Source: Flavobacterium sp. W4I14
GTDB taxonomy: Bacteria; Bacteroidota; Bacteroidia; Sphingobacteriales; Sphingobacteriaceae
Length of the DNA stretch: 64,000 nt
NCBI GenBank assembly: GCA_030817875.1
Contig: JAUSZU010000001.1
Location: 1,612,001 to 1,676,000 of the forward strand
Direction: 5' to 3'
In this document: positions 8,379 through 17,676 of the stretch, in pieces
Position numbering within the stretch: the first letter of the stretch is position 1
How the letters are laid out: every line of letters starts with the position of its first letter
Notes under the pieces: model-generated
Seen by the model: only the letters and a program-made list of their open reading frames with translations
Databases searched by the model: none
What the model was told of the DNA's origin: nothing
Translations under genes and position numbers: made by a program

Positions 8379-10568
8379 TTAATTTCCTAGTTCTGACATG
8401 AATTTAATCCGCATCAATTGAATTTCTTCGCGGGTATAATCGGTTTCGCCTAATTCGTTAAGTGCTTCATCGATAGAATCGCTTTCAGCTGCTCTGAAAT
8501 AGTCAAATACTTCATCTTGTCTATCATCATCAATTACTTCATCAATGAAATAGTTTAGGTTAAGTTTAGTACCTGAGTTTACAATCGATTCTACTTCTTT
8601 CAGAATTTCTTCGTAAGTGATACCTTTCGAATCGGCAATATCTTCCAAACCAATCTGTCTGTCGATATTTTGAATGATCGAAACTTTCATCTGCGACTTA
8701 TTGGCCTGAGTTTTAATAATCAGATCGATTGGACGTTCGATATCATTATCCTCGACATATTTTTTGATCAGTTCGATGAAAGGTGTTCCGAATTTCATCG
8801 CTTTACCCGAACCTACACCAGAAATCTGGCGAAGCTCTTCCATCGTAATCGGGTAATGCGTACACATTTCCTCTAAAGATGGATCCTGAAAAACTACGAA
8901 TGGTGGAACACTTTTCTGCTTCGCAATTTTTTTACGTAGCTCTTTAAGCAATGATAAAAGATGGGCATCTAAAGCACCTGTACCTTGTTTTACATCGTCA
9001 TCATCTTCATCAGCACCATTCTCTATTGGTTCGTTTAGTATGAATTTAAGGCTATAAGGGTTGATAATAAAATCTCTACCCTGTTTGGTTAACTTTAATA
9101 AACCGTAATTATCAATGTCTTTAAAAAGATAATTATTTAAAACAGCCTGGCGGATAATCGATTTCCACATCAGCTCGCCTTCTTCTTTACCGATTCCAAA
9201 TTCAGGAATCTTGCTGTGTTCGTAAGCAATGGTTTGAGCGGTCTCTAAACCTAAAAATACGTTCAACAAGTGTGCATCATCAAATTTTTCGCCCGATTTT
9301 TCGATAAATTTCAAAACGGTCAACAATTGACTTTCTGCATCAAATTGCTTTTTAGGCTTTTTACAGTTGTCACACATGCAGTTACAGCCCGTTTCGTTAA
9401 AATTTTCACCGAAATAATGGAGGATCTGCTTGCGTCGGCATACGCCAGATTCAGCATAATCGATCACTTCTTTTAATATCTGTGTGCCAATTTCACGTTC
9501 CGAAACTGGTTTATCTTTCATAAATTTAGCCAGCTTATCTACGTCTTTTTGAGCGTAGAAAGCAATACATACACCTTCACCACCATCACGTCCGGCCCTA
9601 CCAGTTTCCTGGTAATACCCCTCCATACTTTTAGGCACATCATGGTGAATCACAAAGCGAACATCAGGTTTATCGATCCCCATACCAAAGGCAATGGTTG
9701 CAACAATAACCTCAGCATCTTCCATCAAAAACTTATCCTGTGTTTCGGCCCTAACCTTTGGATCCAGTCCCGCATGATAAGGCAGGGCACTAATTCCATT
9801 TAGATTTAATGCTTCTGCCACTTCCTCAACCTTTTTACGGCTAAGGCAGTAAATAATCCCGGATTTGCCAGGATTAGATTTGATATATTTAATAATTTCT
9901 TTGGTAATGTCTCTTTTAGGGCGGATCTCGTAAAATAAATTGGGCCTATTAAATGACGATTTAAACAACGTTGCTTCCGTCATTCCAAGATTCTTCATAA
10001 TATCCTGCTGTACTTTCGGCGTAGCAGTTGCAGTTAATGCAATAATTGGAATATTATTTCCTAATCCTGCAATAACCTGTTTAATCTTACGGTATTCTGG
10101 TCTGAAATCGTGCCCCCATTCAGAGATACAATGCGCTTCATCAACGGCAACGAAAGAGATTTTAATCAGATTTAAAAATTCAATGTTATCCTGCTTAGCC
10201 AGAGACTCTGGCGCAACATACAATAACTTAGTCTGACCGCTTAAAAGATCAGATTTAACTTGAGTAATTTCAGATTTATTTAGGGATGAATTAAGAAAGT
10301 GAGCAATACTGTCATTTCCACCAAAAGCCCTTAATTGGTCAACTTGGTTTTTCATCAAAGCAATTAGTGGAGAAATTACAATTGCTGTTCCCTCGCTCAT
10401 TAAAGCGGGTAACTGATAGCAAATAGACTTCCCTCCGCCTGTTGGCATAATAACAAAAGTGTTATTGCCTTCTAAAATATTTGTAATGATCGACTCCTGA
10501 TCACCTTTGAAATTGTCAAACCCGAAGAAATTTTGTAGGTTATCAAATAACGACTTTTTCACGTCCAT
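8379..10568 (-). CDS. recQ: ATP-dependent DNA helicase RecQ
   Basis: A 3'-5' superfamily 2 helicase of recombination and fork repair. From ATG 10568 it is 729 residues, longer than the about 610 of E. coli RecQ. Seen: Walker A MPTGGGKSICYQLPAL, DEAH box VDEAHCISEWGHDFRPEYR, motif VI region HHDVPKSMEGYYQETGRAGR, the four-Cys zinc site (CRRKQILHYFG ... CNCMCDNC), the winged helix, an HRDC domain around PFVVFQDPSLEEMCTHYPIT, and a C-terminal helical extension ending in two acidic helices. ATG 10568 (MDVKKSLFDNLQ) is preferred; a frame open from 10607 adds 13 residues. Transcribed divergently from kdsD. Confidence 0.96.
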   Translation of the reverse strand: MDVKKSLFDNLQNFFGFDNFKGDQESIITNILEGNNTFVIMPTGGGKSICYQLPALMSEGTAIVISPLIALMKNQVDQLRAFGGNDSIAHFLNSSLNKSEITQVKSDLLSGQTKLLYVAPESLAKQDNIEFLNLIKISFVAVDEAHCISEWGHDFRPEYRKIKQVIAGLGNNIPIIALTATATPKVQQDIMKNLGMTEATLFKSSFNRPNLFYEIRPKRDITKEIIKYIKSNPGKSGIIYCLSRKKVEEVAEALNLNGISALPYHAGLDPKVRAETQDKFLMEDAEVIVATIAFGMGIDKPDVRFVIHHDVPKSMEGYYQETGRAGRDGGEGVCIAFYAQKDVDKLAKFMKDKPVSEREIGTQILKEVIDYAESGVCRRKQILHYFGENFNETGCNCMCDNCKKPKKQFDAESQLLTVLKFIEKSGEKFDDAHLLNVFLGLETAQTIAYEHSKIPEFGIGKEEGELMWKSIIRQAVLNNYLFKDIDNYGLLKLTKQGRDFIINPYSLKFILNEPIENGADEDDDDVKQGTGALDAHLLSLLKELRKKIAKQKSVPPFVVFQDPSLEEMCTHYPITMEELRQISGVGSGKAMKFGTPFIELIKKYVEDNDIERPIDLIIKTQANKSQMKVSIIQNIDRQIGLEDIADSKGITYEEILKEVESIVNSGTKLNLNYFIDEVIDDDRQDEVFDYFRAAESDSIDEALNELGETDYTREEIQLMRIKFMSELGN

Positions 10569-10659
10569 TTTGTGTAATAAAATATGCGATGCTATTTTTG
10601 TATCCAAAATAACATAATTTTACAAGAATTTCAAGTATTAACAGACAATTATTTTCTCT

Positions 10660-11628
10660 TTGAAAAGTAAAAAATCAATAATCCAATCGGCTGTAAGCAC
10701 ATTAGAGCTTGAGGCAGCAGCAATATTAAATGTTGCAAAGAATATTAACAGCGATTTCGAAAAAGTCGTATCAAGCATTTTACATGGCAAAGGGCGGGTA
10801 ATTGTTACTGGTATAGGAAAGAGTGCAATTATTGCACAAAAAATGGTAGCTACTTTCAATTCAACAGGTACCCCTGCTATATTTATGCATGCCGCAGATG
10901 CTATTCATGGCGATCTGGGAATGATCCAGGTAGATGATATTGTAATCTGCCTCTCTAAAAGTGGAAATACGCCAGAAATAAAAGTGCTTACCCCCTTGTT
11001 AAAAACATCTGGCAATCTGCTCATCGGGATGGTTGGTGAACTGAATTCGTTTTTAGCCGAACAGGCCGATCTGATTTTGAACACTTCTTTCGAAAAAGAG
11101 GCCTGTCCGCATAATTTGGCACCCACTACCAGTACAACGGCGCAATTGGCATTGGGCGATGCCCTGGCTATTTGTTTGTTAGAGTGTAGAGATTTTAATG
11201 AATCAGATTTTGCTAAATATCACCCGGGTGGATCATTAGGTAAAAAACTCTATTTAAAGGCGCGGGATCTGGCTTTGTCTAATGAGAAACCTTCCATACA
11301 CCCATCGGCATCCGTTAAAGATGTGTTAATAGAAATTAGTAAAAACCGTTTGGGTGCTGTTGTTGTTGTTGATAGCAACGATAAGGTGCTTGGCATCATT
11401 ACGGATGGTGATATAAGGCGGATGTTAGAAAATAACAATTCTATCGCAAACTTAAAAGCTGAAGATATCATGGGCAGAACGCCAAAGAGCATACAATTTG
11501 ATGCTTTAGCGGTTGATGCCTTAGATATTATTAAACAAAACAATATAACGCAGTTGCTAGTTCTAGAACAAAATACTTACTTTGGCATTATCCATTTACA
11601 CGATCTCCTTAACGAAGGCATCGTGTAA
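10660..11628 (+). CDS. kdsD: D-arabinose-5-phosphate isomerase (KdsD/KpsF family)
   Basis: Converts D-ribulose-5-phosphate to D-arabinose-5-phosphate, the KdsA substrate. The 322-residue protein has an N-terminal SIS sugar-isomerase domain (about 35-170, GIGKSAIIAQKM, SKSGNTPEIKVL, APTTSTTAQLALGDALA) and two C-terminal CBS domains (about 205-320). The linker YHPGGSLGKKL is typical. The start is TTG 10660: an in-frame stop lies at 10639 and the first in-frame ATG is deep inside the SIS domain. manC follows 14 bp downstream, so the two envelope-sugar genes probably form an operon. Confidence 0.95.
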   Translation: MKSKKSIIQSAVSTLELEAAAILNVAKNINSDFEKVVSSILHGKGRVIVTGIGKSAIIAQKMVATFNSTGTPAIFMHAADAIHGDLGMIQVDDIVICLSKSGNTPEIKVLTPLLKTSGNLLIGMVGELNSFLAEQADLILNTSFEKEACPHNLAPTTSTTAQLALGDALAICLLECRDFNESDFAKYHPGGSLGKKLYLKARDLALSNEKPSIHPSASVKDVLIEISKNRLGAVVVVDSNDKVLGIITDGDIRRMLENNNSIANLKAEDIMGRTPKSIQFDALAVDALDIIKQNNITQLLVLEQNTYFGIIHLHDLLNEGIV

Positions 11629-11642
11629 TTTTAATTTATAAA

Positions 11643-12734
11643 ATGAATAAAGACTATTATGCATTGATTATGGCCGGTGGTGTCGGAAGTCGCTTTTGGC
11701 CAGTAAGCAGAACAGAATACCCAAAACAGTTTATCGATTTTTTTGGTGTAGGTAAAACTTTGATACAGAGTACCTACGATCGATTTTTAAAAATTTGCCT
11801 TCCTGAAAATATTTTTATTGTTACCAACGAAATTTATTCGGATTTAGTAAAAGAGCAATTACCACAGCTCAGTGCAAATCAAATTTTAGCAGAACCATTG
11901 TTAAGAAATACAGCTCCTTGTGTTGCTTATGGAAGTTTAAAAATAGCTGAATTAAATCCGAACGCCACAATCGTTGTTGCCCCTTCTGATCATACCATTG
12001 CCAATATTGATGGTTTTATACAGTCTATTGAGCAATCATTAGATGCAGCTTCGAAAAACGATTGTTTAATCACATTGGGTATTAAACCAAACCGTCCGGA
12101 TACAGGCTATGGTTATATTCAACATACTGATTATGTGCTTAATACCGATACCGACCTGCATAAGGTTAAAACATTTACCGAGAAGCCGAACTTAGAATTA
12201 GCAAAATCATTTTTACAAAGCGGCGATTTCTTGTGGAATGCCGGGATATTTATCTGGTCTGCTAAAGCGATTTTAAGTGCTTTCGAAAAACATCTGCCAG
12301 ATATGTATGAAATATTTAATATCGGCAGGTCTGAATTGAATACTGAAGGAGAAAAAGCCTTTATCAATAACGCTTATTTTCAATGCACCAATATTTCAAT
12401 AGATTTCGGAATTATGGAAAAAGCAGAAAATGTTTACGTGCTTCCATCTGATTTCGGTTGGTCTGATTTAGGAACCTGGGCCTCTATTTATGAAATGGCA
12501 GAGAAAGACTATGTGGGTAATGCCGTTATCCCTTCAGAGCAGGTACTGATGTTCGATTCATCAAACTGTATGGTAAATGTTCCTAAAGATAAATTGGTTA
12601 TCCTACAGGGGCTACACGATTACATTGTTGTGGAAAACAATAATATGCTGATGATCTGCCCAAGAAATGAAGAGCAAAAGGTTAAAGAGTTTGTTGCAGA
12701 GGTTAAATCGCGTTTTGGCAATAAATTCATTTAA
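11643..12734 (+). CDS. manC: Mannose-1-phosphate guanylyltransferase
   Basis: Makes GDP-mannose from mannose-1-phosphate and GTP for surface polysaccharides and protein glycosylation. The 363-residue protein is the single-domain form without the phosphomannose isomerase domain. The nucleotidyltransferase signature is complete: MAGGVGSRFWPVSRTEYPKQ at residues 10-29, then SDHTIAN, the product-site TFTEKPNLELA, and FIWSAKAILS. The stretch DFGIMEKAENVYVLPSDFGW is typical of the family. Only 14 bp separate it from kdsD. A large inverted repeat closes the unit against the convergent rlmB. Confidence 0.95.
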   Translation: MNKDYYALIMAGGVGSRFWPVSRTEYPKQFIDFFGVGKTLIQSTYDRFLKICLPENIFIVTNEIYSDLVKEQLPQLSANQILAEPLLRNTAPCVAYGSLKIAELNPNATIVVAPSDHTIANIDGFIQSIEQSLDAASKNDCLITLGIKPNRPDTGYGYIQHTDYVLNTDTDLHKVKTFTEKPNLELAKSFLQSGDFLWNAGIFIWSAKAILSAFEKHLPDMYEIFNIGRSELNTEGEKAFINNAYFQCTNISIDFGIMEKAENVYVLPSDFGWSDLGTWASIYEMAEKDYVGNAVIPSEQVLMFDSSNCMVNVPKDKLVILQGLHDYIVVENNNMLMICPRNEEQKVKEFVAEVKSRFGNKFI

Positions 12735-12755
12735 TAGATAGAGTGTATGAGATGT

Positions 12756-12793
12756 AAAATGGATGATGCAGCATAGTTTTCATCATCCATTTT
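12756..12793. terminator. Bidirectional terminator / inverted repeat between manC and rlmB
   Basis: Perfect 13-bp arms AAAATGGATGATG (12756-12768) and CATCATCCATTTT (12781-12793) enclose a 12-nt loop. Weaker outer pairing (ATAGATA near 12735 with TATCTAT near 12807) extends the structure to about 80 bp. It sits between two convergent genes. The size also fits a degenerate miniature mobile element. Confidence 0.7.
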
Positions 12794-12896
12794 ATATTTC
12801 CTATATTATCTATTGTGGAAGATCCTGAAACAAGTTCGGGAAGACGAACCTCAATGGGATGAAGCTAATAGATATTGATATCATTAACCAGCTTAC

Positions 12897-13664
12897 CTAA
12901 ACTGTTCTTTGTCTAACTGCTTCGTATAAAATTACTCCAGCAGCAACAGAAACATTTAACGATTCAATTTTTCCGGCCATTGGTATTTTAGCCAGATGAT
13001 CGGCTACCCTTAAAAGATCGTTAGAAATTCCTTCATCTTCCGATCCCATTACAATTGCCGTAGGCATAGTATAATCTGGCGCATAAATAAAATCACTGGT
13101 TTTTTCGGTACAGGCTACGATCTGCAATCCACTTTCTTGCAGAAATAAACAGGTTTTGTGCAGGTTAGCATGGCGACAAATCGGAATGCTGAATAATGCA
13201 CCTGCGGATGTTTTAATCGCATCAGCATTGATCTGTGCTGCATTTTTTAACGGCACAATAATCGCATGAACCCCTACGCATGCAGCTGTACGTGCAATGG
13301 CACCCATATTACGCACATCGGTTACGCTATCTAATACCAAAATTAATGGCACCTCACCTTTTTCGAAAACGGTTGGAATAATGTCTTCAATATTCTGATA
13401 GGTAATCGGCGAAATAACCGCAATTACCCCCTGATGGTTTTTCTGCGACATGCGATTCAACTTCTCAATCGGAACTGAGTTTAAAGGAATCAAAGTATCT
13501 TTTAGCAGGGCTTTTAATTCTAAAAAAAGATCGCCGCCCAGACCGCGTTGCTGGTAAATGGTTTCAATGTCTCTTCCTGCTTTAACGGCTTCTATTACGG
13601 CCCTGATGCCGAATACAAACTCATTATTCTCTTTTGCGCGTTGCGGTCTTCTAAAATTATCCAT
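12897..13664 (-). CDS. rlmB: 23S rRNA (guanosine-2'-O-)-methyltransferase, RlmB-like
   Basis: A SpoU/TrmH-class SPOUT methyltransferase of 255 residues that should 2'-O-methylate a guanosine in 23S rRNA. It has the N-terminal substrate-binding domain (FVFGIRAVIEAVKAGRDIE, then NHQGVIAVISP) and the knotted catalytic domain with motif 1 LDSVTDVRNMGAIARTA, motif 2 AIVMGSEDEGISNDLL and motif 3 IESLNVSVAAGVILYE. ATG 13664 (MDNFRRPQRAKEN) is chosen; the frame is open for 24 more codons upstream, but those residues do not resemble the family. Divergent from dnaB. Confidence 0.92.
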   Translation of the reverse strand: MDNFRRPQRAKENNEFVFGIRAVIEAVKAGRDIETIYQQRGLGGDLFLELKALLKDTLIPLNSVPIEKLNRMSQKNHQGVIAVISPITYQNIEDIIPTVFEKGEVPLILVLDSVTDVRNMGAIARTAACVGVHAIIVPLKNAAQINADAIKTSAGALFSIPICRHANLHKTCLFLQESGLQIVACTEKTSDFIYAPDYTMPTAIVMGSEDEGISNDLLRVADHLAKIPMAGKIESLNVSVAAGVILYEAVRQRTV

Positions 13665-13852
13665 GTTTTGAAATTGTAAGGCAAAAGTATTCAAATAAAA
13701 TGTTTTAGCCCTAAACAATGTGCGCCTTATTAACATTTAATTGTTTAAAAATTTATGTGGCATCATAAATCCAATAAAATTTAATCTGATTATGCTTCAA
13801 TTTGTTAACAAACAGCTAGTAACTAATTCGAACAACCGCATCAAAATTTGAT

Positions 13853-13860
13853 TACTTTTG
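13853..13860 (+). promoter_or_regulatory. Putative -7 element of the dnaB promoter
   Basis: TACTTTTG fits TAnnTTTG. It ends only 4 bp before ATG 13865, so the transcript would be leaderless or would begin inside the annotated start. That leaves the in-frame ATG 13901 as a possible true start. Confidence 0.4.
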
Positions 13861-13864
13861 TGGA

Positions 13865-15427
13865 ATGAGTATCGATAATGAACAAGGCGGAAAGAACAGT
13901 ATGACTGCTAGAAAAAGCAGGTTAAGTAATACTATAAGTTCACAGGGGAAAATTCCCCCTCAGGCATTAGATCTCGAGGAAGCAGTTCTTGGAGCGTTAA
14001 TGCTCGAAAAAGATGCGCTTTCTGCTGTAATTGATGTTTTGAAACCAGAGGTGTTTTATAACATTGCCCATCAGAAAATTTTTGAAGCGATTCATATTCT
14101 ATTTCAAAAATCGCGACCAGTTGATATTTTAACAGTAACGGCAGAACTGCGGACATTAGGCTCTCTAGAAATGGTTGGTGGTGCCTACTATATTACCAAC
14201 TTAACCAATAGGGTTGCTTCAGCAGCTAATATTGAGTTTCACGCACGTATTATTTCTCAGAAATATATTCAGCGTGAACTGATCAGAATCTCAACCGAAA
14301 TCATAACAAATGCCTACGAAGATACGACTGATATTTTCGATCTCTTAGATCAGGCAGAAAAAGGACTTTTCGAAATTGCCCAAAATAACCTGCGTAGAGA
14401 TACACAGAAAATGGACGATATCATTAAACAATCGTTAGCTACGCTTGAAGAGCTTCGTACCAAAACCGATGGTTTAACTGGTGTGCCAACTGGTTTTACA
14501 GGACTAGATAGAATAACCGGTGGTTGGCAAAAGCAGGATTTAGTAATTATTGCTGCACGTCCGGCGATGGGAAAAACGGCTTTCGTACTAACCTGTGCAA
14601 GAAATGCCACTGTCGATTTTGCAAAACCAACGGTAGTATTCTCGCTAGAGATGTCGTCAGTTCAGCTGGTTAATCGTTTGATTTCTGGAGAAGCAGAAAT
14701 TGAGCAGGAAAAAATCAGGAAAGGAAATTTACAGGAATGGGAATGGCAGCAGTTACACAGTAAAATTGGCCGTTTAACTGAAGCTCCCCTGTTAATTGAT
14801 GATACGCCTGCACTAAATATTTTTGAGTTCAGGGCAAAATGCAGAAGATTAAAATCACAATACGATATTCAATTGGTAATTGTCGATTACTTGCAGTTAA
14901 TGCATGGTAAAGGCGAAGGAAAAGGCGGTGGTAACCGTGAGCAGGAAATTGGTAGTATTTCGAGGGCGCTAAAATCGGTTGCAAAAGAACTTGATGTCCC
15001 GGTGCTGGCATTATCGCAGTTGAGTCGTGCGGTAGAGAGTAGACCAGGTTTACAGGGAAAACGGCCAATGTTATCCGATTTACGTGAGTCGGGCTCAATT
15101 GAGCAAGATGCGGATATGGTATTGTTCTTGTACCGCCCTGAATATTATGGCATTACCGAGGATGAACAAGGAAGATCGCAAGCGGGTATCGGTGAGGTTA
15201 TCATTGCAAAACACCGTAACGGTGAAACTGGAATTGTACCACTTAAATTCGTAGGTAAATTTGTGAAGTTTACAGATTTGGAAGAAGACTTTAATGCGCC
15301 GCCAAGTTCATTTGCGGCTGATCCTTCAGCTGGTATGTACCCATCACAGGATTTTGAAAAACAAAGCAACGTGATTATCCGTCCTTCAAAAATGGACGAT
15401 TATAATGATGATGATCCACCGTTTTAG
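13865..15427 (+). CDS. dnaB: Replicative DNA helicase DnaB
   Basis: The hexameric helicase that unwinds the replication fork. The 520-residue protein has the N-terminal DnaB domain (QALDLEEAVLGALMLEKDAL, about 32-140), a linker, and the RecA-like domain: Walker A ARPAMGKTAFVL, Walker B IQLVIVDYLQLM, and the DNA-loop region LSQLSRAVESRPG followed by LRESGSIEQDADMVLFLYRPEYY. There is no intein. The last about 45 residues (PPSSFAADPSAGMYPSQDF ... NDDDPPF) are acidic and low in complexity, usual for Bacteroidota DnaB. The first 12 residues are poorly DnaB-like, and a promoter element sits almost on the first ATG, so ATG 13901 is a serious alternative start. Confidence 0.97.
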   Translation: MSIDNEQGGKNSMTARKSRLSNTISSQGKIPPQALDLEEAVLGALMLEKDALSAVIDVLKPEVFYNIAHQKIFEAIHILFQKSRPVDILTVTAELRTLGSLEMVGGAYYITNLTNRVASAANIEFHARIISQKYIQRELIRISTEIITNAYEDTTDIFDLLDQAEKGLFEIAQNNLRRDTQKMDDIIKQSLATLEELRTKTDGLTGVPTGFTGLDRITGGWQKQDLVIIAARPAMGKTAFVLTCARNATVDFAKPTVVFSLEMSSVQLVNRLISGEAEIEQEKIRKGNLQEWEWQQLHSKIGRLTEAPLLIDDTPALNIFEFRAKCRRLKSQYDIQLVIVDYLQLMHGKGEGKGGGNREQEIGSISRALKSVAKELDVPVLALSQLSRAVESRPGLQGKRPMLSDLRESGSIEQDADMVLFLYRPEYYGITEDEQGRSQAGIGEVIIAKHRNGETGIVPLKFVGKFVKFTDLEEDFNAPPSSFAADPSAGMYPSQDFEKQSNVIIRPSKMDDYNDDDPPF

Positions 15428-15958
15428 GAAATCCCACACGACCTAAAATGCTCCAAAATCTTCATGTCATACATATGATTTTGTGAGATAATTATTCCTC
15501 TTGAGGCGACAGACTTCAATAGAATGACCGTCATCCCGCGCAGGTGGGAATCTTAAAGCTCTCGCTAGTAGCGATCGTTGTAAGATTGCTTTGTCGGCTG
15601 AAAAAGCCTTCTCAGCAGTGACGATAACATGAAGAGATTTAATCTTTTAAACTCCACTGTCATTCATATTGATTTTTATAACATAAACTATTCCTCAAGG
15701 GCATAAGCAAAGATCGCCGATGCCGCACTTGCCCGAAAAACTAACCTTGTAGCACGAAGCCCAACCAATCTAAACCCGATAAAACGAATGCTCCCGATTT
15801 AAGCGCTGTATATTTTGTTTTTTATTGGGTTCTTGCTTGTTTCACAGGTTTCATCGGAGCAGCAGAGATAGCGGGACTGCATTAGCCCAAAGTTTACTGT
15901 CTTTGCTTTCCAAATTTTAACAATTTTCTATAAACTCGATGTTGATATTTATCTTATA
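15428..15958. other. 531-bp intergenic region with dispersed repeats, no gene seen
   Basis: It lies between the convergent dnaB and chrA genes. 15530-15587 is a copy of the repeat also found at 6588. 15600-15625 can fold (AAAAGCCTTCTCAGCAGTGACG). The segment 15690-15890 is more GC-rich than its surroundings and reads on the minus strand as short open pieces (for example ALKSGAFVLSGLDWLGFVLQ) without a start or length to support a gene. It may be a decayed gene or a repeat element. No terminator was recognised after dnaB. Confidence 0.5.
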
Positions 15959-17176
15959 CTAAAATAAATATCCAATTAGTATACCTGCCAATACAATAAC
16001 AGGTGGACTAACTTTAGTAAAATTTAACAATAAAAATGTAGCGACCATTATCCCTAAAAATACCCAGTTAAAGCCCATTGGTATTAACAGCAGCACAAAA
16101 GCAGCAATAATAAAACCAACGCTAACGGCATTGATTCCTGAAAGGCTATGACGGATCCGAGAGATCTTTTTCAGATCGTCCCAAAATGGTACAATAAATA
16201 AAACGAGGATTAGTCCGGGTAAATTAATACCTATCACTCCTATTAATCCACCTAAAATTTGGCCCCATAATCCGTAACCAAAATTCTTCATGCTTAACGC
16301 GCCTAAGTAGCTCGTAAAAGAGAATGTTGGACCAGGTAAGGCCTGCTGTAACGCAAAACCTGATAAAAATCCAGATGAAGGCAAATAATGTTTCATCTCT
16401 ACAAACTCGGTAAACATCAAAGGAACAAGTACTTGTCCGCCCCCAAAAACCAATATTCCGTTACGGTAAAAGTTTTCGAGCAAACGAATCGGTAAACTAA
16501 AGGGCGATGTTCTGTTTATTATTGCACCTACCAATGCAAATAAAAGCAAAGCACCTAGAAAGTAGACCAGTTTTTTAGGATTGATATTTGAAAAAAGTTT
16601 AACCCTTAACTCTGCTTCTTCTTTTGGCGTTTCGATGGCTGAAGAGATCATTCCGCCAATCAATATTGACAATGGAAACACATAAGCATTTCTTAAAACT
16701 AATGTGGCAATAACTGAAGCAATGGCAAGGAATATAGAAACCTGAGAGGATAAAACCTTTTTACCAAGTTTCCATGCACCATAAGCTACAATACCCAGTG
16801 CAATTGGCTGGATATATTCTAAAATATCGTTAAATTTTTGTTTTTGATCTAGTAAAGCATAACTGATTGCAGCAAAGGTCATTATGGTTGCTGTAGGTAA
16901 AATCCAGATCAGGAAAGTAATAATGGCTAGTTTAAGTTTTCCAACTTTCCAGGCTATCCCAACCAAGGTTTGCGTGGATGCTGGTCCGGGGAGTACCTGT
17001 GCCAATGCATTTAACTCTAAAAGTTCTTCTTCTGAGATAAATTTAGTGCTTTGAACAAAGTATTTAAGCAACAAAGCCAGGTGTGCTTGTGCACCTCCAA
17101 AAGAAGTAAATGTAAAAAAGATTACGTTTCTAATAAATAACCACTGTTTTTTTGCAGCTATAGGTGTTGTTTGCAT
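15959..17176 (-). CDS. chrA: Chromate transporter, ChrA (CHR family, two-domain)
   Basis: A 405-residue inner-membrane protein made of two homologous CHR halves, the long form that exports chromate by proton exchange in characterised members. Seen: the first-half signature FTFTSFGGAQAHLALL with LAQVLPGPASTQT, and the second-half equivalents NGILVFGGGQVLVPLM and ALQQALPGPTFSF, with about ten hydrophobic helices. The actual substrate here is unproven, since the family is also widespread in bacteria without chromate exposure. A terminator-like hairpin separates it from the TPR gene upstream. Confidence 0.9.
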   Translation of the reverse strand: MQTTPIAAKKQWLFIRNVIFFTFTSFGGAQAHLALLLKYFVQSTKFISEEELLELNALAQVLPGPASTQTLVGIAWKVGKLKLAIITFLIWILPTATIMTFAAISYALLDQKQKFNDILEYIQPIALGIVAYGAWKLGKKVLSSQVSIFLAIASVIATLVLRNAYVFPLSILIGGMISSAIETPKEEAELRVKLFSNINPKKLVYFLGALLLFALVGAIINRTSPFSLPIRLLENFYRNGILVFGGGQVLVPLMFTEFVEMKHYLPSSGFLSGFALQQALPGPTFSFTSYLGALSMKNFGYGLWGQILGGLIGVIGINLPGLILVLFIVPFWDDLKKISRIRHSLSGINAVSVGFIIAAFVLLLIPMGFNWVFLGIMVATFLLLNFTKVSPPVIVLAGILIGYLF

Positions 17177-17190
17177 TAGCTCAAAACTAA

Positions 17191-17207
17191 AAGCCCCTTT
17201 AGGGGTT
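17191..17207 (-). terminator. Terminator-like hairpin between the TPR gene and chrA
   Basis: AAGCCCCTTTAGGGGTTT read on the minus strand forms a compact stem-loop followed by TTTTAGTTTTG. It lies within the 36-bp gap between the two same-strand genes, so it could attenuate readthrough into chrA. Confidence 0.5.
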
Positions 17208-17212
17208 TGGGG

Positions 17213-17548
17213 TTAATCGTCTTCATAATCTAATCCTGCAGCTGTATTGTATGCGCCCTGTAATTCAGAAAAAGCATGCATGTCTCTTTTGTTGCGTGCT
17301 ACCTCCATACCCTTCTGGTAAATGGCTATAGCTTTCTCTTTTTGATCATCTTTTTCGAGTAATTTACCTAAATGATAATAAGTGCCAACATAATCGGGGT
17401 GTTTATCGGTTAACTGAAGGTAAAAAGAATAAGCTTTTTCCTTATCATTTTGTGCGTTATACTCTGTGGCTAAGGCATATAGTATAAAAGGATCGTTAGG
17501 ATCGCTTTCTAAAAATTCCAATAACTTACTTAAACGGGTTGATGACAT
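17213..17548 (-). CDS. Small TPR-repeat protein
   Basis: A 111-residue soluble protein of nearly pure tetratricopeptide repeats: PNDPFILYALATEYNAQNDK, then EKAYSFYLQLTDKHPDYVGT, then YYHLGKLLEKDDQKEKAIAI. The tail is acidic (DYEDD). No signal peptide was seen, so it is cytoplasmic. TPR proteins act as scaffolds, but no partner is indicated. It is divergent from etfB and just upstream of chrA. Confidence 0.85.
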   Translation of the reverse strand: MSSTRLSKLLEFLESDPNDPFILYALATEYNAQNDKEKAYSFYLQLTDKHPDYVGTYYHLGKLLEKDDQKEKAIAIYQKGMEVARNKRDMHAFSELQGAYNTAAGLDYEDD

Positions 17549-17570
17549 TTTATTTCCTTGCTTTTTTAAT

Positions 17571-17578
17571 TAAATTTG
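17571..17578 (+). promoter_or_regulatory. Putative -7 element of the etfBA promoter
   Basis: TAAATTTG fits TAnnTTTG. It lies 99 bp before the etfB start codon and 23 bp from the divergent TPR start. The -33 element is unclear. Confidence 0.4.
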
Positions 17579-17676
17579 CAGAAAGACCTTATATAATAAA
17601 CATATAACATATGAATTATCATGAGCTAAAGATTTCGGCTTGATAATGTCATAGCACTAAAAACCACTATTAACAT

